Shown: positions 1 to 9,941 of the stretch, one piece after another
Layout of the letters: the number at the start of each line of letters is the position of its first letter
How positions within the stretch are numbered: position 1 is the first letter of the stretch
NCBI RefSeq assembly: GCF_029203285.1
Contig: NZ_CP115669.1
Span: forward strand, 62,001 to 126,000
DNA length: 64,000 nt
DNA from: Pseudomonas sp. PSE14
Lineage (GTDB): Bacteria; Pseudomonadota; Gammaproteobacteria; Pseudomonadales; Pseudomonadaceae
Direction of reading: 5' to 3'
The notes under the pieces: model-generated
Told to the model about the DNA's origin: nothing
Seen by the model: only the letters and a program-made list of their open reading frames with translations
Databases searched by the model: none
Position numbers and translations under genes: made by a program

Positions 1-340
1 GACCGCCGCGGGCCGCGCCTACCTGGCGGCGACGCCGGAGCAGGAGCGCGAGCATCTGCTGTCGGCCTTGCAGGAGCGCCATGAAGGCGACTGGTCTGCA
101 ATGCGTGCTTCGCTGGAGGCGTCCTTCGAGGAATACCGCGAGCACGGGTTCTGCCTGTCCCTGGGCGACTGGGACCGGAATGTGCGCGCCGCTGGCGTGC
201 CGCTGCGCCTGGCCGACGGTGGGCTGATGGCGCTGACTTGCGGGGCGCCGTCGTTCCAGTTGAGCGAAGAGACCCTGCGTGGGTCGCTGGCGCATGAGCT
301 GGAGATGCTGGCGCGGGATATCGAGAGTCTTGGGGCCTGA
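1..340 (+). CDS. IclR-family transcriptional regulator, C-terminal part (5' end outside window)
   Basis: The frame is open from base 2 and ends at TGA 338-340, giving about 112 residues. The sequence fits the C-terminal effector-binding domain of IclR-type regulators: a GDWDRNV segment leading into strands of the PLRLADGGLMALTCG type, then an acidic helix ending in an ARDIESLGA tail. The DNA-binding half lies upstream of the window. It is separated from the minus-strand beta-oxidation operon by repeat-rich DNA, so it may or may not control that operon. Family assignment is by recognition of the C-terminal domain only; no target can be inferred. Confidence 0.7.
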   Translation, partial: TAAGRAYLAATPEQEREHLLSALQERHEGDWSAMRASLEASFEEYREHGFCLSLGDWDRNVRAAGVPLRLADGGLMALTCGAPSFQLSEETLRGSLAHELEMLARDIESLGA

Positions 341-455
341 TATTCCCTGACCGGGAGAGCGGCTTTCGTAGGAGCGAGGGGGCGCCTAGCTCTTCTCCGC
401 GAAATCTATCGCGCCTGACTTGGTGCTCTATGTGAACGCCGGCGTCATGCGCTCA

Positions 456-655
456 TGTAGGAGCAACTGTCTTCTACCGGGCTAATCCCTGCCTGCGCTT
501 CCCCCTCACCCCAGCCCTCTCCCAGAGGGAGAGGGAGCCGTCCGTGCCGGCTGACGCCATGGTTTCATCCTGCACCGAACAGTCCCCTCTCCCGCTTGCG
601 GGAGAGGGTTAGGGTGAGGGGCCTTTGATCTTGTAGGAGCGGACTCCGTCCGCGA
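456..655. repeat. Composite dispersed repeat, copy 1 (about 200 bp)
   Basis: Begins TGTAGGAGCAACTGTCTT, continues with CCCTCACCCCAGCCCTCTCC and a GGAGAGGG inverted complement, and ends with the short palindrome GTAGGAGCGGACTCCGTCCG. A second copy with the same order of blocks is at 60764-60974. No coding potential. Confidence 0.75.
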
Positions 656-1000
656 TGTGTCTGCCTCACGCCTGGTTTCCCGCGTCGCTTCGGCGTGCGC
701 GCTGGCTTCTTGTTTCGCCCCCTCGGGCGACCTCCTTTGGCAAACGACCCAAAGGAGGCAAAGGTCTTGCCCCTGCATCCGGCCCCGGCTTCGCCGGGGT
801 GATTCGCTTCGCTCACCCTTCGGGCCAGCCTTCGGCTGTTACTTCGCTGCGCTTCGTTTCCCTCGCTCCATCGAAGTTTCAGGGGCACGCGTCGACGGGC
901 TATCCATGGCCCGACGACGCTCTCGCGGCATCCATGCCGCTCAACCCCTGAAACTCCGATTTCACTCGGCCTCCTGAAGGGGCGGTTCGGAGTGCGCGGA
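656..1000. repeat. GC-rich non-coding block with hairpins
   Basis: No supported gene. It contains a perfect 10-bp hairpin (CCTCCTTTGG at 731-740 with its complement at 749-758) and a longer-range inverted pair, GTTTCAGGGG near 872 with CCCCTGAAAC near 943. Short open frames exist on both strands because stops are rare at this GC content, but none looks like a protein. From memory this text recurs in many Pseudomonas intergenic regions; copy number cannot be checked here. Confidence 0.5.
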
Positions 1001-1028
1001 TGTTTCTCTGGAAACCGCATTGCACTTC

Positions 1029-1107
1029 TGTAGGAGCGAGCTTGCTCGCGAACCGCTCAGCGCCGGAGCTGCCGGTGAATCCGTTCGCGAGCAAGCTCGC
1101 TCCTACA
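1029..1107. repeat. Palindromic REP-type repeat pair (GAGCTTGCTC core)
   Basis: Two inverted copies of a 24-bp unit, TGTAGGAGCGAGCTTGCTCG and its reverse complement, separated by about 30 bp. It sits just past the stop codon of the small acyl-CoA dehydrogenase. The same unit recurs at 5647, 47522, 51278 and 52856. Confidence 0.85.
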
Positions 1108-1123
1108 AGGGCAGGTGGATGCG

Positions 1124-2254
1124 TTACGCCACCTCCATCAACCCCGCATACACCTTCAAATGATGATCATCGTCCCCCAGCTGATGGCTGAGCATCACCA
1201 GCCGCTTGGCGTGGTGCGCCAGCACGTATTCCCAGGTCATGCCGATGCCGCCGTGCAGTTGGATCGCCTGCTCGGCCACGTAGCGCGCCGCGCGGGTGAC
1301 GATGAATTTGGCGGCTGCCAGGGTGCGGCTGCGCTCGGCGCTGTCGGGTTGGTCGGCGACGCAGGCGGCGAGAATGGCCATGCTGGTGGCCTGTTCCAGC
1401 TCGCTGCGCATGTCCACCATGCGGTGCTGCAGCACCTGGAACTTGCCGATCGGCACGCCGAACTGCTTGCGCGTCTTCAGGTAGTCCAGGGTCAGTGCGC
1501 AGGCTTCCTGCAGGCTGCCGAGGGCTTCGGCGCACTGCGCGGCAATCGCCCTGCCCTGTTGATAACGCAACGCCGGTAGCGCCTCGCCGGGTGTGCCGAC
1601 GGCTTCACCAACGGCACCGTCGAGGAACAGCTCGCAGGCGCGCTGGCCGTCCACCGTCGGGTAGTCGCGGCGACTGACGCCGGTCTGCTGCGGGTCGACC
1701 AGGAACAGGCCGATGCCTGCTTCGTCCCGCGCATTGCCGGCGACTCGCGCCGAAACGAGGATCGCCGTGGCGCTCTGCCCGCCGATCACCACTGCCTTGC
1801 GGCCGCTCAGTTTCCAGCCGTCGCCGGCCTGCTCCGCGCGGGTCTGCACGTCGTGCAGCTGGTAGTGGCTCTGCAGCTCTTCCAGGGCCACCGCCAGCTG
1901 CGCCTCGGCGCTGGCGATGCGCGGCAGCCAGTGGTCCTTCTGCACGTCGCTGCCCAACTGGGCGATCAGGCCCCCAGCGTGCACCACCGATTGCAGGTAG
2001 GGCTCCAGGCACAGACCGCGGCCCAGTTCGGTGAGCACCAGCAGGCTTTCCACGCCGCCGCCGAAGCCACCGTGGCTTTCCGGCAGCGACACCGAGGTCA
2101 GCCCCAGCTCGCCGAGCTGGCGCCAGAACTCGGCGCTATAGCCCAGCTCGCTCTTGCTGAACCCCTCACGCTTGTCGAACGGGTAGGCGTCGCGGACCAG
2201 GCGGGCCGCGGTGTCCTGCAGCATCTGCTGCTCTTCGCTCAGTTTGAAGTCCAT
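1124..2254 (-). CDS. Acyl-CoA dehydrogenase (small, PimD-like partner)
   Basis: A 376-residue flavoprotein of the acyl-CoA dehydrogenase family, which introduces the alpha-beta double bond in acyl-CoA. The N-terminal helical domain starts MDFKLSEEQQMLQDTAARL. The C-terminal signature IQLHGGIGMTWEYVLAHHAK lies near residues 332-351. ATG 2254 has a GAGGGG ribosome site. It is the last gene of a three-gene minus-strand operon, 10 bp after the larger dehydrogenase. A diverged small subunit beside a larger dehydrogenase is the arrangement of the pimeloyl-CoA dehydrogenase pair PimC/PimD, but the substrate cannot be read from sequence. Confidence 0.88.
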   Translation of the reverse strand: MDFKLSEEQQMLQDTAARLVRDAYPFDKREGFSKSELGYSAEFWRQLGELGLTSVSLPESHGGFGGGVESLLVLTELGRGLCLEPYLQSVVHAGGLIAQLGSDVQKDHWLPRIASAEAQLAVALEELQSHYQLHDVQTRAEQAGDGWKLSGRKAVVIGGQSATAILVSARVAGNARDEAGIGLFLVDPQQTGVSRRDYPTVDGQRACELFLDGAVGEAVGTPGEALPALRYQQGRAIAAQCAEALGSLQEACALTLDYLKTRKQFGVPIGKFQVLQHRMVDMRSELEQATSMAILAACVADQPDSAERSRTLAAAKFIVTRAARYVAEQAIQLHGGIGMTWEYVLAHHAKRLVMLSHQLGDDDHHLKVYAGLMEVA

Positions 2255-2264
2255 GGTCAGCCCC

Positions 2265-3455
<1,191 letters not shown>

Positions 3456-3465
3456 GGCAGGTCCT

Positions 3466-5556
<2,091 letters not shown>

Positions 5557-5646
5557 GCTGTGCTCCGTTTAGAGTTGTTTTAACGGAATTATGTTTCGCT
5601 GTGCAGAATACGATGCAGTTTTTTATCGATTGATTGCAAGGCTTTT

Positions 5647-5714
5647 CGTAGGAGCGAGCTTGCTCGCGAACGAACCCGCTGCAAAGCGATTCGCGAGCAA
5701 GCTCGCTCCTACAG
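5647..5714. repeat. Palindromic REP-type repeat pair
   Basis: Inverted pair of the GTAGGAGCGAGCTTGCTCGC unit with a short spacer, between the start of the FadB-like gene and the end of the small hypothetical gene. It lies upstream of the beta-oxidation operon, so it could also sit in that operon's leader. Confidence 0.85.
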
Positions 5715-5723
5715 GGATCTCCG

Positions 5724-6008
5724 TCAGGGCCTCTGCGTGCTTCCAGCGACCAGCAGGTCGCCGTGCAACTCGCAGTAGCACTCGTCGTTCCAGCCATAGT
5801 GAGGATCGCGGCAGATCGAATGTCGGACAGGGCCGGCATTGCCGGGTTTGCGCGTTTTCAAGTTGTCGCGCAAGGCCGCGTAGATCGAGCCGGGTTGCGG
5901 CCAGTCGGTGCGCACGGGGCCTTCGCCGAGCTGGTTGCCGGCGCGCAGTTCGGCCCTCAGGATGGCATCGAGTTCCGGGCAGAGCTGGGCGGTGGGTTGG
6001 CGTCTCAT
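5724..6008 (-). CDS. Conserved small hypothetical protein
   Basis: A 94-residue soluble protein starting MRRQPTAQLCPELDAILRAE. ATG 6008 is chosen because AGGAAGG precedes it at good spacing; the frame is open further upstream but without a ribosome site. The C-terminal half is rich in Cys, His, Tyr and Trp (HSICRDPHYGWNDECYCELH), so a metal or redox site is possible. No signal peptide or membrane segment. I do not recognise a named family. It ends just before a REP element. Confidence 0.6.
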   Translation of the reverse strand: MRRQPTAQLCPELDAILRAELRAGNQLGEGPVRTDWPQPGSIYAALRDNLKTRKPGNAGPVRHSICRDPHYGWNDECYCELHGDLLVAGSTQRP

Positions 6009-6172
6009 GGGAGTCCTTCCTGGAGAGAATCTATTGTGGCGCCGGACATTATCCGCCCTTTCCCGCACTGCATCGCCGAGTGGAAAGGTCCCTCCATTCG
6101 CCTGGTGAATAGGGTTCGGCCGGCACTCCGGACTTGGCATAGTGAAGCTCACCCTCTGCAGGAGCGCGCGCC

Positions 6173-7123
6173 ATGAACGAGTTCGAACACCAGCTGCTGG
6201 CGGTCAACGGCATCCTGCTCAGCCTGTACAGCGCCGGCCCGGCGGATGGCAAACCGGTGTGGCTGCTGCACGGCTTTCCCGAGTGCTGGCATTCCTGGCA
6301 GCACCCGATGCGCGCCCTCGCCTCCTCCGGTTATCGCGTGTTCGTCCCGGAGATGCGCGGCTATGGCCAGACCAGCGCGCCGGATGCGGTGGACGCTTAC
6401 GATCTACTGACCCTCTGCGCAGACATCCAGAGCGCGATGGATGCGCTGGGGCATTCGCGGGTGGCGATGGTCGGGCATGACTGGGGCGCGCCGGTGGCCT
6501 GGCACCTGGCGCTGTTGGAGCCGCAGCGGGTGGAGGTTCTGGCGACGCTGTCAGTACCCTTCGCCGGCCGCGCCAAGCGTCCGCCGGTGGAGATCATGCG
6601 GGAGGTGTTCGCCGGTAGGTTCTTCTACATCCTCTACTTCCAGGAGCCGGGCCGCGCCGAGGCTGAGCTGGATGCGAACATCGCCCTGAGCCTGCGCCAC
6701 TTCCTCGGCGACAACGTGCACCTGGCGCCGGACCAGTCCCCCGATGGCCGCCTGTTCGATGGCCTGCCACCGCCACCGGCGCATCCCGCCTGGTGCAGCG
6801 CCGAGGATTTCCAGTACTACGTGCGCACCTTCGAGGGACGCGGCTTCCACGGCGCGTTGAACTGGTACCGCAACTTCGAGCGCAGCTGGCAACTCACCGC
6901 GCCGCTGGCGGGGCGCAAGGTCGAGCAGCCGACGCTATTCCTGATCGGCGACCGCGACCCGGTCCGCCGCTTCGAGGCGTATACCCTGCAGCGCATGCCC
7001 GAGCATGTGCCGAAGCTGGAACAGCATGTGCTGGAAAACTGCGGCCACTGGATCCAGAACCAGCAGCCGGCGCGGGTCAATGCGCTGCTGGGCGACTTCC
7101 TCGCCCGGCATTACCCAGCCTGA
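6173..7123 (+). CDS. Alpha/beta hydrolase, epoxide hydrolase-like
   Basis: A 316-residue alpha/beta-hydrolase-fold enzyme. The oxyanion motif HGFPE is at 33-37 and the nucleophile elbow GHDWG at 101-105, with Asp103 as nucleophile, as in epoxide hydrolases and haloalkane or haloacetate dehalogenases. A late acid (GDRDPVRRF) and the catalytic His (NCGHWIQNQQP) follow. A cap domain of about 130 residues lies between. AGGAG precedes ATG 6173 at 8-nt spacing. It is a single gene between the small hypothetical gene and the convergent GNAT gene. An Asp nucleophile makes a simple serine esterase unlikely; epoxide versus halide substrate is undecided. Confidence 0.85.
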   Translation: MNEFEHQLLAVNGILLSLYSAGPADGKPVWLLHGFPECWHSWQHPMRALASSGYRVFVPEMRGYGQTSAPDAVDAYDLLTLCADIQSAMDALGHSRVAMVGHDWGAPVAWHLALLEPQRVEVLATLSVPFAGRAKRPPVEIMREVFAGRFFYILYFQEPGRAEAELDANIALSLRHFLGDNVHLAPDQSPDGRLFDGLPPPPAHPAWCSAEDFQYYVRTFEGRGFHGALNWYRNFERSWQLTAPLAGRKVEQPTLFLIGDRDPVRRFEAYTLQRMPEHVPKLEQHVLENCGHWIQNQQPARVNALLGDFLARHYPA

Positions 7124-7124
7124 A

Positions 7125-7580
7125 TCAGGCGCTGCGGCGCATGCCGATGTGCGGGATATCGTCTTCCAGGTAGACCTCGGTGACCGGAGCAAAGCCGTAG
7201 CGGCCGTAGTAGCCCTGCAGGTGCGCCTGCGCCGAGAGATAGATCGGCAGCCCCGGCCAGCGCTGGGCGATAGCCTGCAGCGCCTGCTCCATCAGTTCGT
7301 GCCCCAGGCCCTGGCCACGGCCCTGCGGGGCGATCACCACGCGGCCGATGACCACGTCGCCCTCGTGACGCTCGGGGTCCAGCAGGCGCAGGTAGCCGAG
7401 CAGTTGACCACCCTCCTCCACCATCAGGTGGCAGGTGTCGCCGATGAGGTCGAGGCCATCGACTTCCTGGTAGGGGCATTTCTGCTCGACCACGAAGACT
7501 TCGGTGCGCAGGCTGAGGATGGCGTACAGCTCTTCCTTGCTCAGGTCGCTGTGGTGCTTGCAGGTCCAGTTCCGGGCCAT
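7125..7580 (-). CDS. GNAT family N-acetyltransferase (ElaA-like)
   Basis: A 151-residue GNAT protein starting MARNWTCKHHSDLSKEELY, with FVVEQKCPYQEVDGLD early and the acetyl-CoA loop near VIAPQGRGQGLGHELM. This combination is typical of the ElaA group of predicted acetyltransferases. ATG 7580 is preceded by AGGAG at 9 nt; an earlier in-frame ATG at 7610 lacks a site. It converges with the hydrolase with a 1-bp gap and lies 43 bp downstream of the LysR gene stop. Substrate unknown. Confidence 0.85.
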   Translation of the reverse strand: MARNWTCKHHSDLSKEELYAILSLRTEVFVVEQKCPYQEVDGLDLIGDTCHLMVEEGGQLLGYLRLLDPERHEGDVVIGRVVIAPQGRGQGLGHELMEQALQAIAQRWPGLPIYLSAQAHLQGYYGRYGFAPVTEVYLEDDIPHIGMRRSA

Positions 7581-7623
7581 GCTGGGTACTCCTGTCGATG
7601 GGGGCGTCATGGTAGCGCGTCGC

Positions 7624-8541
7624 TCAGACCGGCGCCTGGAAGCGCAGGCGCGACGAGCCGCCGAGGTGACGGCGCAGCGCCTCGATGGCGACCTTGACCT
7701 TGGCCGGCTGCGCGTCGCGTCGCGGCGTGACCGCGTAGATGCCGAACGGCGGCAGCGTCCAGTCCGGCAGCAGGCGTTGCAGCCTGCCCTCCTCCAGCGC
7801 CTCGCACACTTCCGGTTCGGGCTGCGCGGAAACGCCCAGGCCGTCGAGGGTGAACTGGCGCAGGGCGATCATGCTGTTGGCAGCCACGCGCGGCTCCAGG
7901 CGCAGCTTGCAGAGCTCCCCGCCCGGGCCGCTGAAGTTCAGGTAGCTCTGGTGCGCCACGGTATTGAGGGCCAGCCAGTCGACGCCCTGCAGTTGCTGCG
8001 GATGGTCGATCGGCGGCAGGCGTCGCAGGTAGGACGGCGCGGCGCAGATGACGTTGTTCCACTCGGCCAGGTGACGCGCCACCAGGCTGGAGTCGGACAG
8101 GCTGCCGACGCGGATGGCGAGGTCGATGCGCTGCTCGATCAGGTCGATCTGCTCATCGTGGAAGAACAGCTGCAGGCGCAGTTGGCGGTGGTTTTCCAGC
8201 AGCGGACGCAGGGCCTCGGTGATCAGCTGGCCGGAGAAGCCCACTGGGGCGGCCAGGCGCAGTTCGCCGACTGGCGCCTCGCGCCATTCGCCCAGGCGTT
8301 GTTCGGCTTCCTCGGCGATTGCCAGCATCTGCGCGCAACTGCGGTAGAAGGCCTCACCCGCCTCGGTCAGGGTCAGCTTGCGGGTGGTGCGGTGCAGCAG
8401 CGTCACCTGGGCGTGGGCTTCGAGCTTGCGGATCTGCTGGCTGACCGCCGAGGGCGTCATGCCCAGGCTTTCGGCGGCGGCGGCCATGGAGCCGCGGGCC
8501 ACTACGGTGGCGAAGACCGCCATGCCCTTGAGGTTGTCCAT
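7624..8541 (-). CDS. LysR-family transcriptional regulator
   Basis: A 305-residue LysR protein. The winged helix-turn-helix is at about residues 3-62 (AVFATVVARGSMAAAAESLG, then TPSAVSQQIRKLE), followed by a linker and a periplasmic-binding-protein-like effector domain. Start ATG 8541 (MDNLKGMAVF) is the family-typical beginning; the frame is open further upstream into the divergent gene's leader. It is divergent from the DUF2218 gene across 97 bp, which makes that gene a plausible target along with itself. Effector unknown. Confidence 0.88.
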   Translation of the reverse strand: MDNLKGMAVFATVVARGSMAAAAESLGMTPSAVSQQIRKLEAHAQVTLLHRTTRKLTLTEAGEAFYRSCAQMLAIAEEAEQRLGEWREAPVGELRLAAPVGFSGQLITEALRPLLENHRQLRLQLFFHDEQIDLIEQRIDLAIRVGSLSDSSLVARHLAEWNNVICAAPSYLRRLPPIDHPQQLQGVDWLALNTVAHQSYLNFSGPGGELCKLRLEPRVAANSMIALRQFTLDGLGVSAQPEPEVCEALEEGRLQRLLPDWTLPPFGIYAVTPRRDAQPAKVKVAIEALRRHLGGSSRLRFQAPV

Positions 8542-8638
8542 TGTGAAGCTCCGCTTAAGAGTGAAAGGCAAATTAGCCGGTTTTTCCCTGGATTTCCTTC
8601 GCCTAGCATGACAACTCCCGAAAAAGGAGAAGAGAACG

Positions 8639-8926
8639 ATGCCGCTAAGCCGTGCCACTGTCGCCACCCCTGACGCCGCGCGCTACCTCAAGCGCCTGTG
8701 CAACCACTTCGCCCACAAGTTGCCGGTCGAGCTGACCGATGATCGCGGCGTGCTGCGTTTCGATTTCGGCACCTGCCGCCTGCACGCCACGCCAGACGCC
8801 TTGCTGATGGACGCCGAGGCTGCCGATGCGCAGGCACTGGAGCGCCTGCAGAACGTGGTGGTCAGCCACCTCGATCGTTTCGCCTGGAAAGAAGGGCAAT
8901 TGCCGGTCAATTGGCAGGCTGCCTGA
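8639..8926 (+). CDS. DUF2218 domain protein
   Basis: A 95-residue soluble protein covering the whole DUF2218 family length, with the RYLKRLCNHFAHKLPVE beginning, an FDFGTCRL strand and the VVSHLDRFAWKEGQLPVNW ending. GGAGAAGAG lies just upstream of ATG 8639. It is divergent from the LysR gene and followed by a strong terminator, so it is monocistronic. Family members are often annotated near siderophore or iron genes, but nothing in this neighbourhood shows that. Confidence 0.85.
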   Translation: MPLSRATVATPDAARYLKRLCNHFAHKLPVELTDDRGVLRFDFGTCRLHATPDALLMDAEAADAQALERLQNVVVSHLDRFAWKEGQLPVNWQAA

Positions 8927-8955
8927 CCCGCCTTCGAAAAAAGCCCGCAAAAACG

Positions 8956-8984
8956 AAAAAACCCGGCCTTGGCCGGGTTTTTTG
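8956..8984 (+). terminator. Rho-independent terminator after the DUF2218 gene
   Basis: Perfect stem ACCCGGCC/GGCCGGGT with a two-base TT loop, flanked by an A-run on the left and six T on the right. The symmetry means it could work on both strands. Confidence 0.85.
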
Positions 8985-9171
8985 TTGCCTGGAAAAAGGC
9001 AGTCGTCGCTCAGCGTGAATGACTAACTCAGTCTTATTTGTTTGTATTTTGTTCATATCATTTAGAAATGAACATTAAATGACCCAATATGCATTCTAAG
9101 GTTATTTGTATGCTTTTTGATCAAATCGAAAAGTCAATACTTTGAAATATTTTGTAACCGTGTGGCCACTT

Positions 9172-9453
9172 TTACCCCGAGTTATCCACACGGTCGATGC
9201 GCAAAATCTGTACAGAACGCCCCTTTACCCGGTAGGCGGCCTGGTAGGGCCAGCGCTCCACCGGCAATTCCCGGACGCCGGGCACTTCGCTGGGCACGCC
9301 GCTGCTGCTCAGGTCGAGGTTCGCCAGCGGACGAACCTGCTCGACGATGTCCTGGATGGCCCGCAGCGCCTTCTCCGGGCCGATCAGCACGACGTAGTGG
9401 TCATAGATGGCGTCCAGGTCGCCCGCCGCCTTGTGCGTCCACTTCAGGCTCAT
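9172..9453 (-). CDS. ParE/RelE-superfamily toxin
   Basis: A 93-residue protein starting MSLKWTHKAAGDLDAIYDHY, with the ParE-like helical hairpin (KALRAIQDIVEQVRPLA) and closing strands VRELPVERWPYQAAYRVKG and VQILRIDRVDN. ATG 9453 overlaps the antitoxin stop by 4 bases, the usual translational coupling. ParE toxins act on gyrase and RelE toxins on ribosome-bound mRNA; the sequence is closer to ParE but this is not certain. It ends at the edge of a conspicuously AT-rich stretch. Confidence 0.85.
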   Translation of the reverse strand: MSLKWTHKAAGDLDAIYDHYVVLIGPEKALRAIQDIVEQVRPLANLDLSSSGVPSEVPGVRELPVERWPYQAAYRVKGRSVQILRIDRVDNSG

Positions 9454-9677
9454 GCCAGCCCCCACTTGGCTTCGATGACGGCGTGTTCCAGCAGGTGGCC
9501 GGCATCGGCGTCTGCCACGCCTTCATCGATGGCCGCGACGTGCCAGCTCTGGCGCTCCAGGTACTGCGCCAGGGCCTGGCGCAGGTGATACGGCCGGTCC
9601 CGGTGGGTGGCGCGGGCCAACTGGTCCAGGGCCTGGACGAGGGCGTCATCGGCGCGGAAGGAGACAACGGTGGTCAC
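9450..9677 (-). CDS. CopG/ParD-type ribbon-helix-helix antitoxin
   Basis: About 75 residues from GTG 9677. It starts with the DNA-binding beta strand TTVVSFRADD, then helices DALVQALDQLARATHRDRPY and HLRQALAQYLERQSW, then an acidic toxin-binding tail. The frame is open upstream, but the ribbon strand fixes the real N-terminus near GTG 9677; the ribosome site there is weak. It is the first gene of the toxin-antitoxin operon and probably represses its own promoter through palindromes just upstream. Confidence 0.85.
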   Translation of the reverse strand: MTTVVSFRADDALVQALDQLARATHRDRPYHLRQALAQYLERQSWHVAAIDEGVADADAGHLLEHAVIEAKWGLA

Positions 9678-9699
9678 TTTTCGTACAGTTCCGTTTACG

Positions 9700-9736
9700 C
9701 TGTATACAGTGTTTACAACGATAACATACGTATACG
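9700..9736 (-). promoter_or_regulatory. Probable toxin-antitoxin operator
   Basis: Two perfect palindromes, CTGTATACAG at 9700-9709 and CGTATACG at 9729-9736, lie 23-60 bp upstream of the antitoxin start and are spaced about 28 bp centre to centre. Ribbon-helix-helix antitoxins typically bind such short palindromes cooperatively to repress the operon. Function is inferred from position and symmetry. Confidence 0.5.
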
Positions 9737-9795
9737 AATCAAGCACTTGGCGGGGTAGAAGTTTTTTCCCGACGGGAGCCGGAGGAGGGGGCAAA

Positions 9796-9842
9796 GCCCC
9801 GTCTGGCAAGGGCTGACGGGGCACTTTCGCGGCAGCGAAAGT
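9796..9842. other. Two back-to-back perfect hairpins upstream of gpuP
   Basis: Hairpin 1 is GCCCCGTC/GACGGGGC (9796-9803 with 9815-9822). Hairpin 2 is ACTTTCGC/GCGAAAGT (9823-9830 with 9835-9842) with a GGCA tetraloop. They abut with no gap and neither is followed by a T-run. Located between the toxin-antitoxin promoter and the symporter gene, 100 bp before its start. They could be part of a structured leader or a dispersed repeat. Confidence 0.5.
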
Positions 9843-9941
9843 TGGCTTCAGGCTTTGGGGATTTGCCGGGAGGAGGTGGCGGATCAGGCTTTTCCGGGCA
9901 ACGGCCTGCGTCCCACACAACTACAACAGGAGCCTCCCGCC

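Noticed and set aside
655-1020. Several 90-150 codon frames on both strands in the repeat block
   Set aside because: They overlap each other in a hairpin-rich non-coding repeat and have no ribosome sites or protein-like composition.
9700-9709. CTGTATACAG considered as a LexA box
   Set aside because: A LexA site needs CTGT-N8-ACAG; here the arms are too close, and position fits an antitoxin operator better.
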